Below are positions 19,132 through 29,041 of a stretch of DNA of 29,041 nucleotides, in pieces. Under the pieces are notes generated by a model that was not told the origin of the DNA, did not search any database, and saw only the letters and a list, made by a program, of their open reading frames with translations. The DNA is from Utricularia gibba (taxonomy: Eukaryota > Streptophyta > Magnoliopsida > Lamiales > Lentibulariaceae). The stretch covers positions 1 to 29,041 of the forward strand of contig NEEC01000358.1 in NCBI GenBank assembly GCA_002189035.1. Direction: 5' to 3'. Each line of letters begins with the position of its first letter. The first letter of the stretch is position 1. The position numbers were made by a program, and so were the translations under genes.

Positions 19132-22100
19132 GGCCTCGCACACCGTTCGGTATTTCGGCCATATCCTGAAAACCGTGATGAGTCATGCTGCGCCCGCATA
19201 CCGTTTCGAACCCTTTCCGTGCCGGTCAGCTTCCGTGTTGAAAGCTTCTTCGTCCGAGGATGCATCAAAGCTCGAATTATCGCCTATCTTAGCCTTCAGA
19301 TGTGCCACAAATTGGCCACCACGTTCGCGACGATGCGACTCGGAAAACGAGAATCGACGATTGTGATTTTCGCTTGCAAAACATCTGCGTTTTATTGGGT
19401 GATGTGAAGTATGGGTTTTCGAGGCGATCTCTGAACAAGCTCTGGGTGTCCCTACTGCAGCCTCATGGTGGCCTCGCACACCGTTCGGTATTTCGGCCAT
19501 ATCCTGAAACCGTGATGAGTCATGCTGCGCCCGGCATACGTTTCGAACCCCTTTCCGTGCCGGTCAGCTTCCGTGTTGAAAGCTTCTTCGTCCGAGGATG
19601 CATCAAAGCTCGAATTATCGCCTTATCTTAGCCTTCAGATGTGCCACAAATTGGCCACCACGTTCGCGACGATGCGACTCGGAACACGAGAATCGACCGA
19701 TTGTGATTTTCGCCTTGCAAAACATCTGCGTTTTATTGGATGACGTGAAGTATGGGTTTTCGAGGCGATCTCTGAACAAGCTCTGGGTGTGTCCTACTGC
19801 AGCCTCATGGTGGCCTCGCACACCGTTCGGTATTTCGGCCATATCCTGAAAACCGTGATGAGTCATGCTGCGCCCGGCATACCGTTTCGAACCCCTTTCC
19901 GTGCCGGTCAGCTTCCGTGTTGAAAGCTTCTTCGTCCGAGGATGCATCAAAGCTCGAATTATCGCCTTATCTTAGCCTTCAGATGTGCCACAAATTGGCC
20001 ACCACGTTCGCGACGATGCGACTCGGAACACGAGAATCGACGCGATTGTGATTTTCGCCTTGCAAAACATCTGCGTTTTATTGGATGACGTGAAGTATGG
20101 GTTTTCGAGGCGATCTCTGAACAAGCTCTGGGTGTGTCCCTACGCAGCCTCATGGTGGCCTCGCACACCGTTCGGTATTTCGGCCATATCCTGAAAACCG
20201 TGATGAGTCATGCTGCGCCCGGCATACCGTTTCGAACCCCTTTCCGTGCCGGTCAGCTTCCGTGTTGAAAGCTTCTTCGTCCGAGGATGCATCAAGCTCG
20301 AATTATCGCCTTATCTTAGCCTTCAGATGTGCCACAAATTGGCCACCACGTTCGCGACGATGCGACTCGGAAAACGAGAATCGACGCGATTGTGATTTTC
20401 GGTTGCAAAACATCTGCGTTTTATTGGTGACGTGAAGTATGGGTTTTCGAGGCGATCTCTGAACAAGCTCTGGGTGTGTCCCTACGTGCAGCCTCATGGT
20501 GGCCTCGCACACCGTTCGGTATTTCGGCCATATCCTGAAAACCGTGATGAGTCATGCTGCGCCCGGCATACCGTTTCGAACCCCTTTCCGTGCCGGTCAG
20601 CTTCCGTGTTGAAAGCTTCTTCGTCCGAGGATGCATCAAAGCTCGAATTATCGCCTTATCTTAGCCTTCAGATGTGCCACAAATTGGCCACCACGTTCGC
20701 GACGATGCGACTCGGAACACGAGAATCGACGCGATTGTGATTTTCGCCTTGCAAAACATCTGCGTTTTATTGGATGACGTGAAGTATGGGTTTTCGAGGC
20801 GATCTCTGAACAAGCTCTGGTGTGTCCCTACGCAGCCTCATGGTGGCCTCGCACACCGTTCGGTATTTCGGCCATATCCTGAAAACCGATGAGTCATGCT
20901 GCGCCCGCATACCGTTTCGAACCCTTTCCGTGCCGGTCAGCTTCCGTGTTGAAAGCTTCTTCGTCCGAGGATGCATCAGAGCTCGAATTATCGCCTTATC
21001 TTAGCCTTCAGATGTGCCACAAATTGGCCACCACGTTCGCGACGATGCGACTCGGAAAACGAGAATCGACGCGATTGTGATTTTCGCCTTGCAAAACATC
21101 TGCGTTTTATTGGGTGACGTGAAGTATGGGTTTTCGAGGCGATCTCTGAACAAGCTCTGGGTGTGTCCCTACGCAGCCTCATGGTGGCCTCGCACACCGT
21201 TCGGTATTTCGGCCATATCCTGAAAACCGTGATGAGTCACGCTGCGCCTTACCGTTTCGAACCCCTTTCCGTGCCGGTCAGCTTCCGTGTTGAAAGCTTC
21301 TTCGTCCGAGGATGCATCAAAGCTCGAATTATCGCCTTATCTTAGCCTTCAGATGTGCCACAAATTGGCCACCACGTTCGCGACGATGCGACTCGGAACA
21401 CGAGAATCGACCGATTGTGATTTTCGGTTGCAAAACATCTGCGTTTTATTGGTGACGTGAAGTATGGGTTTTCGAGGCGATCTCTGAACAAGCTCTGGGT
21501 GTGTCCTACCTGCAGCCTCATGGTGGCCTCGCACACCGTTCGGTATTTCGGCCATATCCTGAAAACCGTGATGAGTCATGCTGCGCCCGGCATACCGTTT
21601 CGAACCCCTTTCCGTGCCGGTCAGCTTCCGTGTTGAAAGCTTCTTCGTCCGAGGATGCATCAAAGCTCGAATTATCGCCTTATCTTAGCCTTCAGATGTG
21701 CCACAAATTGGCCACCGTTCGCGACGATGCGACTCGGAAAACGAGAATCGACCGATTGTGATTTTCGGTTTTGCAAAACATGTGCGTTTTATTGGACGTG
21801 AAGTATGGGTTTTCGAGGCGATCTCTGAACAAGCTCTGGGTGTGTCCCTACTGCAGCCTCATGGTGGCCTCGCACACCGTTCGGTATTTCGGCCATATCC
21901 TGAAAACCGTGATGAGTCATGCTGCGCCCGGCATACCGTTTCGAACCCCTTTCCGTGCCGGTCAGCTTCCGTGTTGAAAGCTTCTTCGTCCGAGGATGCA
22001 TCAAAGCTCGAATTATCGCCTTATCTTAGCCTTCAGATGTGCCACAAATTGGCCACCACGTTCGCGACGATGCGACTCGGAACACGAGAATCGACGCGAT

Positions 22101-25100
22101 TGTGATTTTCGCCTTGCAAACATCTGCGTTTTATTGGATGACGTGAAGTATGGGTTTTCGAGGCGATCTCTGAACAAGCTCTGGGTGTGTCCCTACTGCA
22201 GCCTCATGGTGGCCTCGCACACCGTTCGGTATTTCGGCCATATCCTGAAAACCGTGATGAGTCATGCTGCGCCCGCATACCGTTTCGAACCCTTTCCGTG
22301 CCGGTCAGCTTCCGTGTTGAAAGCTTCTTCGTCCGAGGATGCATCAAGCTCGAATTATCGCCTTATCTTAGCCTTCAGATGTGCCACAAATTGGCCACCA
22401 CGTTCGCGACGATGCGACTCGGAAAACGAGAATCGACCGATTGTGATTTTCGCTTGCAAACATCTGCGTTTTATTGGGTGACGTGAAGTATGGGTTTTCG
22501 AGGCGATCTCTGAACAAGCTCTGGTGTGTCCCTACCCAGCCTCATGGTGGCCTCGCACACCGTTCGGTATTTCGGCCATATCCTGAAACCGTGATGAGTC
22601 ATGCTGCGCCGGCATACCGTTTCGAACCCCTTTCCGTGCCGGTCAGCTTCCGTGTTGAAAGCTTCTTCGTCCGAGGATGCATCAAAGCTCGAATTATCGC
22701 CTTATCTTAGCCTTCAGATGTGCCACAAATGGCCACCACGTTCGACGCGACTCGGAACACGAGAATCGACGCGATTGTGATTTTCGCCTTGCAAAACATC
22801 TGCGTTTTATTGGATGACGTGAAGTATGGGTTTTCGAGGCGATCTCTGAACAAGCTCTGGGTGTGTCCCTACGTGCAGCCTCATGGTGGCCTCGCACACC
22901 GTTCGGTATTTCGGCCATATCCTGAAAACCGTGATGAGTCATGCTGCGCCCGGCATACCGTTTCGAACCCCTTTCCGTGCCGGTCAGCTTCCGTGTTGAA
23001 AGCTTCTTCGTCCGAGGATGCATCAAAGCTCGAATTATCGCCTTATCTTAGCCTTCAGATGTGCCACAAATTGGCCACCACGTTCGCGACGATGCGACTC
23101 GGAAAACGAGAATCGACGCGATTGTGATTTTCGCCTTGCAAAACATCTGCGTTTTATTGGATGACGTGAAGTATGGGTTTTCGAGGCGATCTCTGAACAA
23201 GCTCTGGTGTGTCCCTACCCGCAGCCTCATGGTGGCCTCGCACACCGTTCGGTATTTCGGCCATATCCTGAAAACCGTGATGAGTCATGCTGCGCCCGGC
23301 ATACCGTTTCGAACCCTTTCCGTGCCGGTCAGTGTTGAAAGCTTCTTCGTCCGAGGATGCATCAAGCTCGAATTATCCCTTATCTTAGCCTTCAGATGTG
23401 CCACAAATTGGCCACCACGTTCGCGACGATGCGACTCGGAACACGAGAATCGACGCGATTGTGATTTTCGCCTTGCAAAACATCTGCGTTTTATTGGATG
23501 ACGTGAAGTATGGGTTTTCGAGGCGATCTCTGAACAAGCTCTGGGTGTGTCCCTACTGCAGCCTCATGGTGGCCTCGCACACCGTTCGGTATTTCGGCCA
23601 TATCCTGAAAACCGTGATGAGTCATGCTGCGCCCGGCATACCGTTTCGAACCCCTTTCCGTGCCGGTCAGCTTCCGTGTTGAAAAGCTTCTTCGTCCGAG
23701 GATGCATCAAAGCTCGAATTATCGCCTTATCTTAGCCTTCAGATGTGCCACAAATTGGCCACACGTTCGCGACGATGCGACTCGGAACACGAGAATCGAC
23801 GCGATTGTGATTTTCTTGCAAAACATCTGCGTTTTATTGGGTGACGTGAAGTATGGGTTTTCGAGGCGATCTCTGAACAAGCTCTGGGTGTGTCCCTACC
23901 GCAGCCTCATGGTGGCCTCGCACACCGTTCGGTATTTCGGCCATATCCTGAAAACCGTGATGAGTCATGCTGCGCCCGGCATACCGTTTCGAACCCCTTT
24001 CCGTGCCGGTCAGCTTCCGTGTTGAAAGCTTCTTCGTCCGAGGATGCATCAAAGCTCGAATTATCGCCTTATCTTAGCCTTCAGATGTGCCACAAATTGG
24101 CCACACGTTCGCGACGATGCGACTCGGAAAACGAGAATCGACGCGATTGTGATTTTCGGTTGCAAAACATCTGCGTTTTATTGGATGACGTGAAGTATGG
24201 GTTTTCGAGGCGATCTCTGAACAAGCTCTGGTGTGTCCCTACTGCAGCCTCATGGTGGCCTCGCGCACACCGTTCGGTATTTCGGCCATATCCTGAAAAC
24301 CGTGATGAGTCATGCTGCGCCCGGCATACCGTTTCGAACCCCTTTCCGTGCCGGTCAGCTTCCGTGTTGAAAGCTTCTTCGTCCGAGGATGCATCAAAGC
24401 TCGAATTATCGCCTTATCTTAGCCTTCAGATGTGCCACAAATTGGCCACCACGTTCGCGACGATGCGACTCGGAAAACGAGAATCGACCGATTGTGATTT
24501 TCGGTTGCAAAACATCTGCGTTTTATTGGGTGACGTGAAGTATGGGTTTTCGAGGCGATCTCTGAACAAGCTCTGGGTGTGTCCCTACTGCAGCTCATGG
24601 TGGCCTCGCACACCGTTCGGTATTTCGGCCATATCCTGAAAACCGTGATGAGTCATGCTGCGCCCGCATACCGTTTCGAACCCCTTTCCGTGCCGGTCAG
24701 CTTCCGTGTTGAAAGCTTCTTCGTCCGAGGATGCATCAAAGCTCGAATTATCGCCTTATCTTAGCCTTTAGATGTGCCACAAATTGGCCACCACGTTCGC
24801 GACGATGCGACTCGGAACACGAGAATCGACGCGATTGTGATTTTCGCCTTGCAAAACATCTGCGTTTTATTGGATGACGTGAAGTATGGGTTTTCGAGGC
24901 GATCTCTGAACAAGCTCTGGGTGTGTCCCTACTGCAGCCTCATGGTGGCCTCGCACACCGTTCGGTATTTCGGCCATATCCTGAAAACCGTGATGAGTCA
25001 TGCTGCGCCCGGCATACCGTTTCGAACCCCTTTCCGTGCCGGTCAGCTTCCGTGTTGAAAGCTTCTTCGTCCGAGGATGCATCAAAGCTCGAATTATCGC

Positions 25101-28100
25101 CTTATCTTAGCCTTCAGATGTGCCACAAATTGGCCACCACGTTCGCGACGATGCGACTCGGAACACGAGAATCGACGCGATTGTGATTTTCGCTTGCAAA
25201 CATCTGCGTTTTATTGGATGACGTGAAGTATGGGTTTTCGAGGCGATCTCTGAACAAGCTCTGGGTGTGTCCCTACGCAGCCTCATGGTGGCCTCGCACA
25301 CCGTTCGGTATTCGGCCATATCCTGAAAACCGTGATGAGTCATGCTGCGCCCGGCATACCGTTTCGAACCCCTTTCCGTGCCGGTCAGCTTCCGTGTTGA
25401 AAGCTTCTTCGTCCGAGGATGCATCAAGCTCGAATTATCGCCTTATCTTAGCCTTCAGATGTGCCACAAATTTGGCCACCACGTTCGCGACGATGCGACT
25501 CGGAAAACGAGAATCGACGCGATTGTGATTTTCGCCTTGCAAAACATCTGCGTTTTATTGGGTGACGTGAAGTATGGGTTTAGGCGATCTCTGAACAAGC
25601 TCTGGGTGTGTCCCTACCTGCAGCCTCATGGTGGCCTCGCACACCGTTCGGTATTTCGGCCATATCCTGAAAACCGTGATGAGTCATGCTGCGCCCGGCA
25701 TACCGTTTCGAACCCCTTTCCGTGCCGGTCAGCTTCCGTGTTGAAAGCTTCTTCGTCCGAGGATGCATCAAAGCTCGAATTATCGCCTTATCTTAGCCTT
25801 TAGATGTGCCACAAATTGGCCACCACGTTCGCGACGATGCGACTCGGAACACGAGAATCGACGCGATTGTGATTTTCGCCTTGCAAAACATCTGCGTTTT
25901 ATTGGGTGACGTGAAGTATGGGTTTTCGAGGCGATCTCTGAACAAGCTCTGGGTGTGTCCCTACGCAGCCTCATGGTGGCCTCGCACACCGTTCGGTATT
26001 TCGGCCATATCCTGAAAACCGTGATGAGTCATGCTGCGCCCGGCATACCGTTTCGAACCCCTTTCCGTGCCGGTCAGCTTCCGTGTTGAAAGCTTCTTCG
26101 TCCGAGGATGCATCAAAGCTCGAATTATCGCCTTATCTTAGCCTTCAGATGTGCCACAAATTGGCCACCACGTTCGCGACGATGCGACTCGGAACGAGAA
26201 TCGACCGATTGTGATTTTCGCTTGCAAAACATCTGCGTTTTATTGGTGACGTGAAGTATGGGTTTTCGAGGCGATCTCTGAACAAGCTCTGGTGTGTCCC
26301 TACGTGCAGCCTCATGGTGGCCTCGCACACCGTTCGGTATTTCGGCCATATCCTGAAAACCGTGATGAGTCATGCTGCGCCCGGCATACCGTTTCGAACC
26401 CTTTCCGTGCCGGTCAGCTTCCGTGTTGAAAGCTTCTTCGTCCGAGGATGCATCAAGCTCGAATTATCGCCTTATCTTAGCCTTCAGATGTGCCACAAAT
26501 TGGCCACCACGTTCGCGACGATGCGACTCGGAAACGAGAATCGACGCGATTGTGATTTCGCCTTGCAAAACATGTGCGTTTTATTGGTGACGTGAAGTAT
26601 GGGTTTTCGAGGCGATCTCTGAACAAGCTCTGGGTGTGTCCCTACTGCAGCCTCATGGTGGCCTCGCACACCGTTCGGTATTTCGGCCATATCCTGAAAA
26701 CGTGATGAGTCAAGCTGCGCCGGCATACCGTTTCGAACCCCTTTCCGTGCCGGTCAGCTTCCGTGTTGAAAGCTTCTTCGTCCGAGGATGCATCAAAGCT
26801 CGAATTATCGCCTTATCTTAGCCTTCAGATGTGCCACAAATTGGCCACCACGTTCGCGACGATGCGACTCGGAAAACGAGAATCGACGCGATTGTGATTT
26901 TCGGTTGCAAACATCTGCGTTTTATTGGGTGACGTGAAGTATGGGTTTTCGAGGCGATCTCTGAACAAGCTCTGGGTGTGTCCCTACTGCAGCCTCATGG
27001 TGGCCTCGCACACCGTTCGTATTTCGGCCATATCCTGAAAACCGTGATGAGTCAAGCTGCGCCCGCATACCGTTTCGAACCCCTTTCCGTGCCGGTCAGC
27101 TTCCGTGTTGAAAGCTTCTTCGTCCGAGGATGCATCAAAGCTCGAATTATCGCCTTATCTTAGCCTTCAGATGTGCCACAAATTGCCACCACGTTCGCGA
27201 CGATGCGACTCGGAACACGAGAATCGACGCGATTGTGATTTTCGCCTTGCAAAACATCTGCGTTTTATTGGATGACGTGAAGTATGGGTTTTCGAGGCGA
27301 TCTCTGAACAAGCTCTGGGTGTGTCCCTACGTGCAGCCTCATGGTGGCCTCGCACACCGTTCGGTATTTCGGCCATATCCTGAAAACCGTGATGAGTCAT
27401 GCTGCGCCCCATACCGTTTCGAACCCCTTTCCGTGCCGGTCAGCTTCCGTGTTGAAAGCTTCTTCGTCCGAGGATGCATCAAAGCTCGAATTATCGCCTT
27501 ATCTTAGCCTTCAGATGTGCCACAAATTGGCCACCACGTTCGCGACGATGCGACTCGGAACACGAGAATCGACGCGATTGTGATTTTCGGCTTGCAAACA
27601 TCTGCGTTTTATTGGATGACGTGAAGTATGGGTTTTCGAGGCGATCTCTGAACAAGCTCTGGGTGTGTCCCTACTGCAGCCTCATGGTGCCTCGCACACC
27701 GTTCGGTATTTCGGCCATATCCTGAAAACCGTGATGAGTCATGCTGCGCCGGCATACCGTTTCGAACCCCTTTCCGTGCCGGTCAGCTTCCGTGTTGAAA
27801 GCTTCTTCGTCCGAGGATGCATCAAGCTCGAATTATCGCCTTATCTTAGCCTTCAGATGTGCCACAAATTGGCCACCACGTTCGCGACGATGCGACTCGG
27901 AACACGAGAATCGACGCGATTGTGATTTTCGCCTTGCAAACATCTGCGTTTTATTGGATGACGTGAAGTATGGGTTTTCGAGGCGATCTCTGAACAAGCT
28001 CTGGGTGTGTCCCTACGCAGCCTCATGGTGGCCTCGCACACCGTTCGGTATTTCGGCCATATCCTGAAACCGTGATGAGTCATGCTGCGCCCGCATACCG

Positions 28101-29041
28101 TTTCGAACCCCTTTCCGTGCCGGTCAGCTTCCGTGTTGAAAGCTTCTTCGTCCGAGGATGCATCAGAGCTCGAATTATCGCCTTATCTTAGCCTTCAGAT
28201 GTGCCACAAATTGGCCACCACGTTCGCGACGATGCGACTCGGAACACGAGAATCGACGCGATTGTGATTTTCGGCTTGCAAAACATCTGCGTTTTATTGG
28301 ATGACGTGAAGTATGGGTTTTCGAGGCGATCTCTGAACAAGCTCTGGGTGTGTCCCTACCTGCAGCCTCATGGTGGCCTCGCACACCGTTCGGTATTCGG
28401 CCATATCCTGAAAACCGTGATGAGTCATGCTGCGCCCGGCATACCGTTTCGAACCCCTTTCCGTGCCGGTCAGCTTCCGTGTTGAAAGCTTCTTCGTCCG
28501 AGGATGCATCAAAGCTCGAATTATCGCCTTATCTTAGCCTTCAGATGTGCCACAAATTGGCCACCACGTTCGCGACGATGCGACTCGGAAAACGAGAATC
28601 GACCCGATTGTGATTTTCGGTTTGCAAAACATCTGCGTTTTATTGGTTGACGTGAAGTATGGGTTTTCGAGGCGATCTCTGAACAAGCTCTGGGTGTGTC
28701 CCTACCGCAGCCTCATGGTGGCCTCGCACACCGTTCGGTATTTCGGCCATATCCTGAAAACCGTGATGAGTCATGCTGCGCCCGGCATACCGTTTCGAAC
28801 CCCTTTCCGTGCCGGTCAGCTTCCGTGTTGAAAGCTTCTTCGTCCGAGGATGCATCAAAGCTCGAATTATCGCCTTATCTTAGCCTTCAGATGTGCCACA
28901 AATTGGCCACCACGTTCGCGACGATGCGACTCGGAAAACGAGAATCGACCCGATTGTGATTTTCGGGTTGCAAACATCTGCGTTTATTGGGTGACGTGAA
29001 GTATGGGTTTTCGAGGCGATCTCTGAACAAGCTCTGGGTGT
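19132..29041 (+). repeat. Array segment 4: 29 mixed A/B units, last one cut by window end
   Basis: Unit starts: 19132, 19470, 19812, 20157, 20501, 20845, 21186, 21525, 21866, 22211, 22549, 22888, 23234, 23571, 23914, 24257, 24602, 24947, 25290, 25633, 25978, 26319, 26660, 27002, 27346, 27688, 28030, 28375, 28720. Lengths are 337-346 bp. Type A states dominate, with many hybrids and a return to B-like states at 28375 and 28720. The unit at 24257 lost a C in CAGCCTC. The unit at 27688 begins GCCTCGCAC because one G is missing. The final unit is truncated at 29041, so the array continues beyond the window. Confidence 0.9.

Larger units (their letters stand above)
1..29041 (+). repeat. Tandem satellite array, ~346-bp monomer, about 86 head-to-tail units
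   Basis: The GGCCTCGCAC phase marker recurs from position 1 to 28720 at spacings that are almost all 333-347 bp. Every copy has the same orientation, and nothing unrelated lies between copies. The exceptions are units of 322, 285 and 273 bp and a rearranged stretch at 17307-17827. No reading frame runs conserved through successive units: unit lengths are not held to multiples of three, indels shift the frame, and stops occur in all frames. I therefore treat the whole window as non-coding satellite DNA. Two nucleosome lengths (about 2 x 172 bp) is a common satellite unit size in eukaryotic heterochromatin. I infer a centromeric, pericentromeric or subtelomeric location, but nothing in the window decides between them. 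Both array ends lie outside the window. The family is not one I recognise. Confidence 0.99.

Noticed and set aside
23890-24639. Long open frame (249 codons), and similar ones such as 5790-6431 and 12478-13098
   Set aside because: These frames run through two or more satellite units only because indels happen to skip stops. The frame is not kept in other units, and the same DNA is open in several frames on both strands. No known domain is visible.
1-29041. CRISPR-like regular repeats
   Set aside because: The unit is about 346 bp and fully repeated, with no short repeat plus unique spacer pattern and no cas genes.
1-29041. rDNA intergenic-spacer subrepeats or a transposon-derived tandem
   Set aside because: No rRNA gene edge, terminal repeat, polypurine tract, or transposase or reverse transcriptase coding remnant is visible, and 29 kb of uniform units is long for spacer subrepeats.

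Overview
The whole 29,041-base window is one uninterrupted, head-to-tail tandem satellite array. I see no gene, RNA gene, transposon, CRISPR array or unique flanking DNA. The repeat unit is about 346 bp (most copies 333-347 bp) and all copies lie in the same orientation. By eye I count 86 units, including two fragments produced by an internal rearrangement and a last unit cut by the window end. Unit phase is arbitrary; I number each unit from the GGCCTCGCAC at position 1. Position in the consensus unit is called 'offset' (1-346).

A long, high-copy, pure satellite of roughly two nucleosome lengths points to a eukaryotic centromeric, pericentromeric, subtelomeric or other heterochromatic block. 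I do not recognise the family and cannot name the organism. The consensus is about 52% G+C and is not CpG-depleted (31 CpG by hand count, against about 24 expected from base composition). That argues against an old, heavily CpG-methylated array such as a typical vertebrate one, but it does not identify the host.

Layout: 1-6840, 20 units in which two sequence types (A and B) alternate irregularly, with hints of a 7-unit higher-order repeat. 6841-12329, 16 mostly A-type units, including three copies that look identical (6841, 7528, 7874). 12330-17306, 15 shorter, indel-rich units, two of them badly eroded (12330-12651 and 13327-13611). 17307-19131, a rearranged island with three deletion junctions and private variants. 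19132-29041, 29 fairly regular mixed units running to the window edge.

Within the unit, most differences are single-base insertions or deletions in short homopolymers. True substitutions concentrate in offsets about 215-275, which define types A and B. Other features of the unit are a perfect 9-bp AP-1/GCN4-type dyad, a CRE-like octamer, a 36-bp imperfect dyad overlapping the subfamily sites, and a length-variable site just before GCAGCC. None has functional proof here. The indel-dominated variation also raises the possibility that part of the diversity is long-read consensus error.
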